From Trichobilharzia regenti (Eukaryota; Platyhelminthes; Trematoda; Strigeidida; Schistosomatidae), in NCBI GenBank assembly GCA_944472135.2, contig OX235263.1:10523517-10587516 (forward strand): 64,000 bases of DNA. Direction: 5' to 3'. The notes beneath the pieces are model-generated. The model saw nothing but the letters and a program-made list of their open reading frames with translations, did not search any database and was not told the origin of the DNA. The stretch's first letter is position 1, and every line of letters starts with the position of its first letter. This document shows, one piece after another, positions 34,811-45,805 of this stretch. Made by a program: the position numbers and the translations under genes.

Positions 34811-34934
34811 AAATTATAGACATGCCTCGCTGACTGGCGGGAGCGTTTCCTGCCAATTCTTTCCAAACATCCAACAATTCATTAATTGATTACGTTCCTG
34901 AATTGTAGTCTTTACTTGTGACTGTGTGCCAGAC

Positions 34935-35010
34935 ATCCCAGTGGAACCCGGAATAGCCGTCGAAAAGAAACTCTTCGCTGAACTACTGGTCTTCGGTCTG
35001 TTAATTTTCA
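34935..35010 (+). repeat. PLE terminal hairpin segment
   Basis: gtcgaaaagaaactcttcgc and ctactggtcttcggtctgtt repeat the 3' end at 34285-34330 almost exactly, as a direct repeat about 660 bp downstream. Confidence 0.65.
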
Positions 35011-35609
35011 AATAAGGTTCAAGCAACTTCTATAAATTTCTCGAAGGCAATGGGGTAAAACCTCTAGCAGGTTATCACAGAATGCAATGTATTATTGCTT
35101 TTCAAATGTTATCTGCGTCGCTGATTAGTATAATTTAACCCGAAGAATCTGCCTTAGAAATAAATATAATGCCAGAGAACGGCGCTGAGAATTCTTTATT
35201 GTGTATATAAACGCGTTCTTTTTTCAGAATAAAGCTAGTTTTTAGGGGTTCGACTGGTTTCAGGTGTGACAACAAATTGATAACACTTAGAGGTCTATTG
35301 AAAACCAACCAGAGAGTAATGGATGGTTCATAAACACGCACTCATCACTCCCTCAGCAGAAACTCTGCAAATGATTTTAGTTCATGATGAAACCTTAAAT
35401 CAATCGAATACCTGCAAACTAGCAATAAGAAACTTATCTGACGCTTACTAATGACAGAACACAGGATGAAGTGCCTGGAATTCGAATGAAAAGTCGTTAG
35501 AGGTGGGGCACAGCAGGTTGTGTGTGGAGACATTTACTCAACGATGATACTGGCTGGTAGGAACGTTGAAAGTCGTGGGTTGACAGAAATTACAATTCAC
35601 AGGTCATCG
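35011..35609. other. No recognisable feature
   Basis: No supported frame or repeat. Confidence 0.45.
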
Positions 35610-35815
35610 GATTTAGTCCCAATGGCTGAAAAATCAACGATCTTGACCGCCGTAACCTAAAGTTCCCTGGATTCCTGTATGATGGTGAGGTCATCGTGTG
35701 TGTATACTGTTGGATGGAGATTTCTAAACTAAGCCGAAAGAGCTGTTAAGTACACCTAAATGGTTTTCACTGATTCTCTGACTGACCTCATTCTCCGATT
35801 TAACTTGATACCAGT
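35610..35815 (+). repeat. tRNA-headed hammerhead repeat, strongly decayed
   Basis: tcccaatggctgaaaaatca head and a distant echo of the family-B layout (tatactg … taagcc-gaaa-gagctgtt-aagtac), with the core lost. Confidence 0.45.
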
Positions 35816-37349
35816 CATTATTATTATTATTACACACAGGTGCTCTGGTGTCTTGAAGGTCCTCCTGGAAGAACCCATCTAGGCATTATTCCACTCCTGG
35901 GAACCCTTCAACCAAACACCTCTTCCACTTCTAGATATTCCCCCTTTCTTTCCTTTCTATCTTTCATTTCTTGATGACTGTTTTCTCTAAACAAGTTTTC
36001 GTTTATTTAAAATCATTTACAAACGAGATTTGTTTAAATAAAAACCAAGTCACTCATTCACACTCATAAGACAAACAACAACAAGAAGAACCGTTAAACA
36101 ATGGGCTTCAACTACACCCTCATCCATACATGCGCACACACAAACACATTTGTATAATGCATACATGAGGAAATAGATACCATCTGTGAATAAATTTCAA
36201 CAGAAACCATAGTGAACATATAAAATTAAACAGACTGTTAATAATAATTACAATTACCTTTTTTTGACATTTCCGTTGTAATTAGGCATTCCAGCATCGT
36301 CTTAATTCATTTCTCTTTTATTAGAGGAGATAACAATAGGTATTGTGGTAGAATTCGTCCACTCTCTCTCTCACACACACACACATATATCAGAAGAAAG
36401 TGGTGAAGTGAGAGAAAGAAAAGAAAGAGGGAGAGAGAGGGACTGAGAGGAGACGGTGGTGATGGTGATGGTGAGACGAAAAGGCAAGTCAAGGTATCTG
36501 ATTCAATGTCCAAGTGTCATGTTCAATTGTCAACTGAGTTGGTGAATGTGATAAACAAATCTAACACACACACACACACACACACAACCACACATTGGAG
36601 GATACATCAGGGAAAAAGGGAAAATCAGTAATGCAAAGAAGTGACTATAATTTATTCCAAAATACTCTAACCATCTGGCTTGTGTACAATAAAACACTTA
36701 ATCAATTGGTATATTTTATCATAAAAAGGTTCTTTTTTCCCATTAGTGTTAGCTGGAATTTCCCCGTTGACAGACTAATTGAATGACAACTGTAAGTGAA
36801 TATATACATATATGTGTATGGTCAACGATAAAGACTGTAGAAAATGCTATTTAGCTATCCACCACCTTTTACTTTTCAAATTAACTTTTCAATAAATTAG
36901 TGAATAACAACTTAATTGAATATTGAATGATTTGTTAAAGGCGGAATTTTTGAAATATATAATATCTGATAGTAAGAAATTCAATGTTTTTCAAGAATCT
37001 TAAAATGAAAATAAAGGGAAAATTCAGGTGATGTGAAATAAAAACGTAATTTGAGTGTCTATATTTAGTAATATGACAAAGGAAGTTGAAGAATAGCTTC
37101 AATCTGTTTCCAATAGTCTATTTTAAGCTGTACGTCAGCATATATATATTGATATTGTTGTTGGAAGTCAACAGCCGGGAGCTAGATATTCGTGAGCCAA
37201 GCTGTAAGTCACACATTTATTCTGTGAGGGCTGATGATATCACGCAGTTACCCAGAGTGAAGTAGGTAAGAAAAAACTAGAACTCATCCCGCAGTGGCTG
37301 GAATGCGAGTTCAATGGTTTATAAAGAACCATGTATTTTTGAGAAGGTT
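35816..37349. other. No gene recognised; microsatellites
   Basis: Holds a (TTA)n stretch near 35818-35832, CT/CA/TA runs at 36360-36391, a GA-rich stretch 36405-36450 and (CA)n at 36565-36588. Open frames at 36307-36513 (minus) and 36595-36786 (plus) are low complexity or unsupported. Confidence 0.5.
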
Positions 37350-37437
37350 AATCTTTGTTTTTTGCTAGAAAAATGTCTCCTAGGATTAAACCCAATGGTA
37401 ATCCCATAGCAACGCCATCTGACTTAATAACTATCCT
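37350..37437 (-). mobile_element. PLE RT motif fragment
   Basis: Minus-strand reading SDGVAMGLPLGLILGDIFLAK, the PLE palm motif, truncated on both sides. It abuts a plus-strand PLE, so the junction is a fold-back. Confidence 0.65.
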
Positions 37438-37873
37438 CATAAATTAATCAGAAAGTATGTAGGGAAATGTAAAAACAAAATAAATAATGATGGTAGTGAT
37501 AGTGATGATAATAATAGTAGTAATATTAATGACGACATGCATGTCAAACATGTGCAAGATAGTGACAACATCATCAATAAAGAATATAAATCATCAGTAG
37601 AAATTCCATACAAATAAGGAACCTCGGAAACAACCTTCCGTAGAATTGTCAACAAGGCAGGAATAATAATAGCTGTCATTCAAACCCACAAACTTAATTA
37701 GAAACAAGCTTTGTCAGTTAAAGGATCAATCCTGTGGAGCCTTTAAAACAAAACAATTGAGTGTATCTAATACCCTGCCTGCAATGATTGTCGGCTCAAA
37801 TACATAGATCAGACTAGTAGAACAGGTGCAGTGAGTCAGACTAGCCGAGCATGAAAACCTAGCAGCAAAATCT
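37438..37873 (+). mobile_element. PLE (outer copy), left piece
   Basis: Same subtype as 13.9-15.6 kb: the Asn/Asp-coding linker (gatgataataatagtag), an IPYK…GTSETT-like segment (about 37600-37640), then TACNDCRLKY-like cysteines and QTSRTGAVSQTSRA near 37800-37850. Continues at 38966 after the nested insertion. Confidence 0.7.
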
Positions 37874-37909
37874 CTGAGAAGAACGTTCTTTGCAGCAACG
37901 CTACGAATA

Positions 37910-38311
37910 GTGTTCTCCAGTCGCCCACTGATCTGCAGAAGCCTCAAGGACAAGATCCCGCATCTGGCCACTTCTATGTGCATATACCAGTTCACCTGCT
38001 GCTGTGGAGCCAGGTACATCGGTCGTTCGACGCGCATCCTGTCCAAGAGAATTCAAGAACATTATCCAGCATGGTTACGAAAAGGCAATACTGGTGCAAT
38101 AAGGAGTGCGATAATTGAACACCTGGTCAACACTGATCATTGCATTTCAACGAACGCCTCCTTCAAAGTAATCTACAGAGTCAAGAATAACATATCAAAG
38201 GCAATACGGTTTCGTCTCCTTTGCATCGCTGAAGCTCTGGCCATTCACATGGAAAAACCGGAGCTGTGCATACAAAAGAAGATTACTCAACCGCTTCTAC
38301 TCTCATGGTAA
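37910..38311 (+). pseudogene. PLE GIY-YIG endonuclease domain, open fragment
   Basis: 133 codons without a stop: YQFTCCCGARYIGRSTRILS (about residues 26-45), RIQEHYPAWLRKGN, AIIEHLVNTDHCISTNASF, then RLLCIAEALAIHMEKPELCI and the terminal LLLSW. Paralogous to 33545-33934, which has a frameshift where this one is intact. It lacks all RT motifs, so it cannot be functional alone. Confidence 0.85.
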
Positions 38312-38391
38312 CAATGTTTTGATTTGTTTTGAGCTTTTATTTTATTTTGATGACTTAATTTTGTTTCTTTGCCTGTTCCTTAATTGCTTAT

Positions 38392-38850
38392 AATTCTTGT
38401 ATTCACTTAAATCTCTTACATAGTTTCGTGTTATCTACTTTGTTTCTATGTGCATCCTGAGTAAAACTCACTCATCAAACTATTCATATTATTATTGCAT
38501 AACTTCTTTTAACAACTGTTTGTGACAACTCATCACCTTTGTTACTACCCTAGCACTTAATGGTCTTGACTTATATTACCAACCTTTGCCTGTTTAGTTA
38601 AAATAACCTTAAGCAATTATAATTCTTGTATCCACTTAGATCTCTTACATAGTTTCGTATTATCTACTTTGTTTCTATGTGCATCCTGAGTAAAACTCAC
38701 TATTATTTTTACAACTGTTTGTGACAACTCATCATTTTGTTTTTAATACCCTAGTTTCATTAGCACTTAATTTTCTTGACCTGTATTACCAACCTTCACT
38801 TGTTTAGTTAAAAGTAACCTTAACCAATTGTAACTTTGTTTGATAAACTT
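38392..38850 (+). repeat. 229-bp tandem duplication in PLE 3' UTR
   Basis: aattcttgtattcactta at 38392 recurs at 38621 (aattcttgtatccactta) with matching downstream sequence (tttctatgtgcatcctgagt, gtttgtgacaactcatca, cctagcacttaat/cattagcacttaat). The second copy has a deletion near 38700. Confidence 0.85.
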
Positions 38851-38965
38851 AATGTACACATACATACAAAACAATGCATATATATTTGCGATTGTACAGC
38901 TAAGAAAATGAATTCGCCGAAAAGCGACTCTTCGCTGATCTACGTGTTTTGTTTTCACTAAATCT

Positions 38966-39445
38966 AGATTAGTTGACCCGAATAATAAGATAAGAAATCT
39001 AGAGAATAGTTCAGCCGTAGCACTCACCACATGCAATTACACAAAACCATACCATAGGCTGAATGAGATAAGATGACAGTTTTTTTTTAAATCTAATGTA
39101 GGAGCAGGGTGGAGAGAGAGATTGATGTCAACGGAAGCTTTGTTTATCAAATCAACTGAGAGAAAATACGTGTAGTAGGAATGATTCAACATCTGTCTGG
39201 CTGGACATCTAGAGAATTCTACTACCCCAATGTCGACAAATAGGAGAGAACATAGAAAACTATAAAACTCAAGTTTCGAAGTCGTGTGATTATGATTGAT
39301 GGAATGATTATGAACAATAATAGATTTTGTTTGAAACTGTGTCATCCAGTAAATAATACTGTTTCATTGAAGGTGTAATGCATCTAGTAAGAGAACTAAT
39401 ATGGAATTAATTACTACTACAGTGCCGAAGTTCTACACATATATT
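38966..39445 (+). mobile_element. PLE (outer copy), right piece
   Basis: Continues agattagttgacccgaataa, matching 15133-15150, through the nuclease end and the 3' UTR to the terminal segment near 39330-39445. Confidence 0.7.
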
Positions 39446-39764
39446 AATCTGACTGCCTGTATATCTCTTTATTGAAAAAGTAATTTACTTTCATCGTGGA
39501 TTTTAAAAAAGGGCTCATTTTGAGGAAGAAAAAGACATCCCAATCTTTATACCTTCGTTTATTAATTCATTAAGTAGTATTACCAAATTTTTGTCAGCAA
39601 ATAAATTTCTTTAAGACACTTAAAAAATCCAATAAATAATTCGATATATATGCTTCAAATGAATGATTTTTACGATTTATGACCTAAATAGTTTGACGTT
39701 CTACCTGTTATCGGCTTGTCAGAAACTGATATACGCGCAAAATAATAGTGGCTTGCTTACTGTG

Positions 39765-39962
39765 CATCGGTGTCACAGCGGTTAGGACTTTCGCCGACCA
39801 TGCACATGATCCGAGTTTCGATCCCCTGTCACCGACGCACACCTGATATCTATGGTCGGTCTGCGAAATTTGGACTATCGATATCCATGCTGAAAATTCC
39901 ATACTTGTACCAAAAATACAGTGTGGAATCAAGCTGTAATCAAAAATATAAAATAAACAAAA
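39765..39962 (+). mobile_element. tRNA-headed SINE with CR1-type tail
   Basis: Head: ggtgtcacagcggttaggac and B box gtttcgatcccc, nearly the same as the head of the RTE-bodied SINE at 42.73 kb. Then gcacacctgatatctatggt, and the tail tgaaaattccatacttgtac…tgtggaatcaagctgtaatc, matching the 3' end of the CR1-like LINE (1350-1405). Ends in A-rich repeats. Confidence 0.82.
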
Positions 39963-40254
39963 AAAAAAATAAACATTGTTTCAGAATAAAGCTATGATTT
40001 GAATAAGGCATTGGGAAGACAAATTTCGCGAGATGATATCGTCACTTCGTAGATTCTTTACAACCGCTTTACAACTAACATGGTTAACAATGATAAAATA
40101 AAGTTCATGACAATTACTCAGTTAAATAAAAAACAAAAGTACATACTAATGACCAATCATATTTAAATAGATCATATTGTCCATGATAGGAGAAGATTGA
40201 GGTCTATTTCTACATATTTAATCCCTGATTGCATAAACAATTATTCGTCACAGC

Positions 40255-40660
40255 TTTTTTGGATTGCCTGGGGGATTTCACCATGAGCTGCCATCAGTTA
40301 GAGGACCACCGAAAAAAACCTGGGAGTACTGGATAGTTGTTTCGTCCTAGTTAGGGACTCTTCAGCACTACGCACCCAACGCTAATAGTTCGAACCCAGG
40401 ACCTTCTGGTTACAAGGCGAGCTCGTAGACCATTGAGCCACTGGGACCCGATCCAATGGTCCTTGAATTCTAACTTCTGCCGATTCACGACATAGTGCCA
40501 CCACTTCACAATGTCTTCTTCGATGAGTTACTGCCTCATCTTCAACCTGCTGTACCCTACTGGTCACGGCTTCCCACTAGAACCCCAAGTTAACTGCCTG
40601 AATAGGGCCAGTGGCTAGTGAGCATCAGACCAGTTTTAAAGTATTGGTTTTTTTCATCCA
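40255..40660 (-). repeat. Hammerhead family-B repeat, complete unit
   Basis: Minus strand: head complement (gttcgaacccagg; ccattgagccactggg), ribozyme segment 40326-40372 reading gtagtg-ctgaaga-gtcc…ggac-gaaa-caactatc-cagtac. The core is complete (CTGAAGA, GAAA), with one stem-I mismatch and a broken stem III. The upstream part (caagttaactgcctgaatag) matches 54580-54620. Confidence 0.75.
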
Positions 40661-40859
40661 AACATCCTGTCTATTTTGTTATTTCTACATTTTTAACCCC
40701 CAGTTGCACCATGTCAATCTTCTTAGTAATTATGATGGTACTTTGTTTGAGTTTTATCCATTCCCCTGTTTATTATGACGTTTTATTTCCTAATCGGAAT
40801 TTTTATTAATTTGACCCTTGACCAAAAATTATTCTGGAACTTTCTGGAACTTTGATATA

Positions 40860-40930
40860 AATACACGAATATACAGCCTACTTGACAGTGACTTCGTCGA
40901 AAAGAAAATTTTCTTCGCTGCAACTATCTT
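40860..40930 (+). repeat. PLE terminal hairpin segment
   Basis: tacagcctacttgac…gtcgaaaagaaaattttctt…cgctg is the conserved PLE 3' terminus without attached coding sequence. Confidence 0.55.
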
Positions 40931-42049
40931 CTAAATAAACCATATAAACTGATAAAATAACCATAGTTGCTATTTTCACGCCTAGTAGAGAGCCTCACAA
41001 TCTAATTTTCAGTCATTTCAAGTACTAGTGACATTCTCTCTAAAAATTTTAATTAAAATACTAATTAAAGGACATATTATAATAATGATACTTTTTAATC
41101 AGAAGTGTAGTTAATGTCGCCATCTATACATCTGTCAATTATCAATCACCATGGTAACTCTCCATTAAACACACAACAAAATAGGTGTACTCTGGAGGGG
41201 CTTGTTAGGGTATATTGTAGAACAGAAACTAAAAATAATTTTATGCACATATTGAGATGATTATTTTTACATATGTATATATTCCGATAGCCCAACCAAA
41301 ATATGTATAATTTCTGCACTGATTAATGTTAAAACAAATGCTTATCTTCTGGTTCTGATAGACAAAATTTAAAAGAAGCGCTCATTCAATGTTCCTTTGC
41401 ATGTTCATGTCATACAAGATTTGATTCATTTTAACGCGTCATTTTTAATTATTCCGTTATATATTTGTCAATTAAATTGTTATAAAGTAGAAAATTAAAC
41501 AAGATTCTTTATTTTAACTTAATTTTTCTAAAATTAGAAATATTTTGTATTTTTAAGTCTGACAAAACCGGTTTCTTTTTGTGGATAATGTTAATTATTA
41601 GAAAAAACAGAGTTTATCTGATGAATAGGATATACTAGCGAAAAAGTTCTTCTATGTGGTTTGGTGACTTGACGTGTCACATAAAGCATTTCTATGTCGT
41701 GGCTCTGAATTTGAAACGGAAGGCAGCAGTTCAAAAGCAGAGTGTCCGGTAATCAGAAACAGACTAACTCTTTTCTTTGAGTGAATTTTAGTGTCCCTCT
41801 TGCACCGTGATTATTATTATTAATAATATTATTATTACTGATAAAGAGTTTTGACAGTCAGCTGTGTTCTGCTTCTCATTCAAAGTTCACTTTAATAGGC
41901 TTGATTCATAATTTTTTGAATTGTCTATTACACGTAATATGAGTCAGACTTGTATCAACGACCGCCCTAACTGTCCTGGTGTTGAAGGTCAAAATACCAG
42001 GAAGCATTAGTAACAAGGACCTCTGGAAGTATAACGAACCGACTAGCAA
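40931..42049. other. No recognisable gene
   Basis: AT-rich, including an ATT/AAT palindromic run at 41811-41840. Nothing else supported. Confidence 0.5.
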
Positions 42050-42197
42050 ACTTTTTTTAATACCTTTGCGTTCCGAGTGCAACATTAGGCTCCAGGCTAG
42101 AGCTTTGAAGTTTCAGTATCAGCGATGTTTTATACGGGGTGGGATTGCTAGCCACACACCCAATCTCCCCTCTTTGTTGACATTATAACCGGCTAAG
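42050..42197 (-). mobile_element. SINE with RTE-derived body, head missing
   Basis: Minus strand: ctttgcgttccgagtgcaac tail, gctagagctttgaagtttc, ggattgctagccacacac. The tRNA head is truncated. Confidence 0.6.
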
Positions 42198-42305
42198 GGA
42201 CTGGCGGTAGTAATATCTTCCATATCTCTGGTATTTGCATTGAGTTATTTCTTTTGCATGTGTTGGGTGTAGACTCGATGAAGCAGGCAGGATTCAGTAA
42301 TTAAT

Positions 42306-42322
42306 CTCTCTCTCTCTCTCCA
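42306..42322. repeat. (CT)n microsatellite
   Basis: Pure CT dinucleotide run. Confidence 0.9.
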
Positions 42323-42693
42323 CCTACATAGATTACTTCTTAAAATCTTAACCCTCTCCCACCCTATTTCTGGCATATGTCGGAACATAAGAATTTAGCT
42401 CACGTAAGAATGTTTGACCCCGAGAAGATGAGTAATTTAGAAAAAAACTCACCAGTTACACCACATGCATTAACGCACAACCACACAATAGCATATTCCA
42501 TTTGATTGTATTTGATTGATAACACTAATATTATTATTATTTCTGAATGTACTTTATCTTATATTGATTTTTATTCAAATGTCTAATCACAAATTTTTAC
42601 CCATATATATAAGTGAAGCAAGAAAGTTGTGTGAGTGACTTGATATGGTTATGAGCAATAGTTTGTGCTCGATACGTCATTAGTTAATTTAAC

Positions 42694-42695
<2 letters not shown>

Positions 42696-42724
<29 letters not shown>

Positions 42725-42727
42725 TAT
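42696..42727. repeat. (TA)n microsatellite
   Basis: TA dinucleotide run directly in front of the SINE head at 42728. Confidence 0.9.
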
Positions 42728-42965
42728 GCGTCGGTGATATAGCGGTTAGGACGCTAGCCGACCATGCATATGGTCCAGGGTTCGATCCCCGGCCGAAGCA
42801 CTCCTTTACCTCGATAAGCCAGAAATAATGCTGGTAAAGAGGAAAGGTTGGGCATGGGGCTAGCAACCGCATCCTCTAAAATAAACTCTGCTACAGAAAC
42901 TTCAAGCCGCTAGCTTGGAGCCCTATGTTCCACTGGGAACGTGAAGGAAAAATTATTATTATTAA
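42728..42965 (+). mobile_element. tRNA-headed SINE with RTE-derived body (best copy)
   Basis: Head gcgtcggtgatatagcggtt with B box gggttcgatcccc (42778-42790). Middle: acctcgataagccagaaata. Then ggggctagcaaccgcatcct…gctacagaaacttca, which matches the RTE 5' UTR at 51370-51420. Tail ccctatgttccactgggaac…aaggaaaaattattatta resembles RTE 3' ends. Complete and little mutated. Confidence 0.88.
42735..42790 (+). promoter_or_regulatory. Internal Pol III promoter (A and B boxes) of the SINE
   Basis: A-box-like tatagcggttagg (about 42738-42750) and B box ggttcgatccc (42779-42789), in tRNA-like spacing. Predicted from sequence only. Confidence 0.6.
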
Positions 42966-43062
42966 TATACTGTATAACACTGTGTGATTTGTAGAAATAA
43001 AATCTTATCCATAATGGAGTTATACTCTACCACAGTGCCCAAGTTTTTACGTATATCAAAAA
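42966..43062 (+). repeat. PLE-type 3' terminal fragment
   Basis: tactgtataacactgtgtga … tactctaccacagtgcccaa parallels 1505-1610 and 15470-15580. Confidence 0.45.
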
Positions 43063-43065
43063 GGG

Positions 43066-43152
43066 TGGTAAGCTTGTGCGCCAGCCAAGTCTCGAACCCT
43101 GAACCACGTGCTCGGTCGGCTAGCACTTTACCGCTGAACCACCGACGCACTA
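43066..43152 (-). mobile_element. SINE tRNA-like head, minus strand
   Basis: B-box complement tctcgaaccctg and head end caccgacgcac; the tail is missing. Confidence 0.6.
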
Positions 43153-43179
43153 GCAACCAGCCACCTATCACCCAAAAAA

Positions 43180-43430
43180 TACTCAGAAGGAAATGGACAT
43201 GGATTGAGCACATTCTGTGATTCCTAATGAATAAAATGACGCTCCAGGCCCTCGAGTGGGAGTTGAATGACAAAAGACAAGTTTGAAAGTGACAGGGAGC
43301 CGATGAAAGGTTATGGTCAATCATTGAATCCGCTAAAGACGACTGCAGAGAACAGAATGAAATGTAGATGTGCCGTTGAAGCCTTATGTCCCACTTGGAA
43401 TTCAAGGGAATAGTAAAAATAATAATGGTA
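43180..43430 (+). mobile_element. RTE-like LINE 3' end (divergent subfamily)
   Basis: Paralogous to 10672-10904: caggccctcgagtgggagtt, ending gtgccgttgaagccttatgt…ggaattcaagggaatag plus an (aat)n tail. Confidence 0.65.
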
Positions 43431-43431
43431 G

Positions 43432-43915
43432 TCTGAGTAATACATCTGGATTTCGCAGATGATTTATGTCTAATGTCACACAAACTCGATTAAGAAGCAG
43501 CCGGTTAAGACAAGACTACAGGTCAACACAGGGAAGACAAAGTTGATGAAGAGAGCCAGCCAACAACAGGAGCAACAACAACCAGCATCAGTAACCATCA
43601 ACAGAGAGATTTGAAAAAGGTTACTTCTTTCCCTTTATCTGGTTAGGAAGTACGATTTCAATCACAGGCACAGGGTACGGATGAATATGTCAAAGCAAGT
43701 CAACCAGAATCATATGAGAAAGATACACCTTCGCCAGCCTGAAATCAGTTCGGAAATCGTCTATACTCCACCTCAGCATCAAGAACAAGATTCGAATTTT
43801 GAACATAAATGTGAAGTTAGTCAGTCACTTCTTCTATACGGGACAGAAACTTGACCAACGTGTTGCGAACTGGATTTCCAACAAGTTACAGACTTTTGTC
43901 AACAGCTGCCATTTT
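43432..43915 (+). mobile_element. RTE LINE fragment, plus arm of a fold-back
   Basis: Starts exactly at the catalytic box with an intact reading frame LDFADDLCLMSHKLD (43440-43485), then AQ-rich linker (acaggagcaacaacaacc) and C-terminal region up to ttgtcaacagctg. The orientation flips at about 43915. Confidence 0.75.
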
Positions 43916-44770
43916 CGCCATCTGATCTTCAGTGGAGAATTGAGCGAAGACAGCTGTTTATGAAGTTCTGCAGTTTGTTCGAAGTGCCCTTCGTGACGTG
44001 GAGCCAAGTCTCTGATCCATAAAGTAGCGCTGATTTCAGATTACAGTCAAGAATCCGGATCTAATTTTTCATGCTGAGTGCTGATGACATTCATACAGAC
44101 TTGAGAGAAATGAAAGCAGGCCTTGCTTTCCCAATCCTCGCTTTGATAACGTCCTCATCAGTTCCGTCCACCTGTAGTTTAAATGATGCTCCCCTAATAG
44201 GTTGGTAGGTGAAGGAGGATGCTTCTTTCAAATTTCTCCCATTTATGCTGACTGTTTTTGCCTGCTATTGTTGCTGTTGCTGTTGACTAGGAATCTTCAT
44301 CACCTCTGTTTTCTCTATGTTCATCAGAAGGCCTACCTTAGATGATTCTTCCTCTGTTGACTTACTGCTTTTCACTTGCATATCTTCCAAATTGTGGGAA
44401 ATCAGACACATCGCATCGGCGAAGTCCAAATCCTCCAAGTTTTTTGCGTGAGTCCATTTTTTGCCTGTTTCCTCATTGCCCGCCGCTGTCCGTCACATTA
44501 TCCAGTGTATCACAGTCAGGAAAATCACTGGAGTTAGTAAGCACCCGGTCAGCTTGTCCTACTCCTCTCTTCACTTCTTCAAAGGGTTCCGTGAGTTTCC
44601 TGTTGCGGATTATTTGGCACACAGCACTGTCGTATAATTTTTGGCGGCAACTCTTGGTAGTAGCGAAGCAGTTGGTAAATCATCTCTCAATCGAGGCTGT
44701 CTGCTGAAGTCCTTCTCAAAGTCAAAGAAATTGAGTGAAATAGAGAGCTGACTGTCCTTTCAGCTAGAAT
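43916..44770 (-). mobile_element. RTE LINE fragment, minus arm of a fold-back (subfamily 1)
   Basis: Minus strand: C-terminal region at the left (starts gccatctgatcttcag), CAA/CAG tract near 44265-44285, catalytic box at about 44410-44435 reading LDFADAMCLISH (second Asp replaced by Ala), then the palm up to about 44770. Confidence 0.78.
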
Positions 44771-45534
44771 TATCCTAGTCCATTTTTCAATCTTGTCTTA
44801 TTCAAATTTATGACAAGGGGAAGAAACGTCTGAAATTCTAGTATACTTACAGTAAATCCACATCGTAATCTATGAAGAGTGGTGTGACAAGATAGTAACA
44901 GCAAAATTTTTATTACCCCTTGTTTTTATATTTTCATTTTTTTTCCCATTTTGAAGTTTTTTCTTTTTTTAAAATTATGGAGACGTAAAACAGAGTAATC
45001 ACAACAATGACAGGCAGTAAAATGACAGATGATTAGATTTTTTAAACATTTTTGTCAATACTATTACTACTACTGCTACTATCAATCAATAATTATTAGT
45101 AGTATAATAAGATGAATCATATTTTTATTGACTTGTCTGTCATTAGCGATGCACGCAAGCATGTCAGACAATCTTTAACTTGTATTATCATTATTGTTAC
45201 TAGTAGAAGTAGTTGTAGGAATTATTTTTTTTTTTGGTTTTTATTGTGATGAAGTTATCTGACAATTTGTCAGTGAAATACAGTTTCTTTGGGAATACTT
45301 TTTTTATTTTCCTTGGAAAGAGACCTTCAGAAAATCAACATTTCAGGGTTAAATTTTTAAAACATAAACTGTTTTTTTTTATTGTTGAAATGTTAAGTGT
45401 AAATTAACTGACAGAATGATATTTTTGACAGAATTTTAAAACTTGTTATCTTCATCAATGCAGCTTATGGTCCGAGACTGAGTCATCGGTTAGATTAAAT
45501 AATTTCGACGTATCATAAAGTGGTGAATCCAATT
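44771..45534. other. No recognisable gene
   Basis: AT-rich with T runs and a (TAC/TGC)n stretch near 45060-45085. Nothing else supported. Confidence 0.5.
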
Positions 45535-45805
45535 TAGATTTTCCCATCGATTGATTGGAGCGAAGTGCTAGGCCTCAGGTTGACATGTCGGCTTCTTGGT
45601 CAGATGCTTCGATGACGTCTGGTTTTGTGACTTGAAGGTAATTGGTGGATGGCAACTTGCACTGGAATCCAGGATGAGCGTTTTAATCTATTTGGGATTC
45701 GTCAGCTAGTGGATGTACTTGCATTCCCAATGAGTTAGTGATGATTTTCCTACAGGGGTTCTAACCCATTTCCAACGCCAAAGAGTTATCGAATCTTCAT
45801 GTGTT
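45535..45805 (-). repeat. Sm-alpha-type hammerhead repeat, near full length
   Basis: Minus strand: tRNA-like head (ttggaaatgggttagaacccc), then catcca…ctgacga-atcc-caaata-gatt-aaaa-cgctcatc-ctggatt (about 45676-45722) and the 3' part gacatgtcaacctgaggcct…atcgatgggaaaatc. Core CTGACGA is kept, but GAA is changed to AAA and stem II is weakened. Confidence 0.75.

Larger units (their letters stand above)
37874..38965 (+). mobile_element. PLE inserted in another PLE
   Basis: A 5'-truncated 1.1-kb PLE 3' fragment. The outer PLE reads continuously across it when compared with 15100-15150. A short duplication (c[a/t]aaatct, 37866-37873 and 38958-38965) flanks it. Contains the GIY-YIG frame and a tandemly duplicated 3' UTR. 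Confidence 0.8.

Noticed and set aside
36307..36513. Ser/Pro/Leu-rich minus-strand frame
   Set aside because: Translated from a GA-rich microsatellite; no evidence of a gene.
38767..39345. Minus-strand frames (38767-39036, 39037-39345)
   Set aside because: Antisense to PLE 3' UTR and nuclease remnants; their counterpart at 15189-15490 is likewise antisense.
42728..42800. Possible functional tRNA gene
   Set aside because: A and B boxes are present, but there is no acceptor-stem pairing or clear anticodon arm and the sequence continues into a LINE-derived tail; it is a SINE head.
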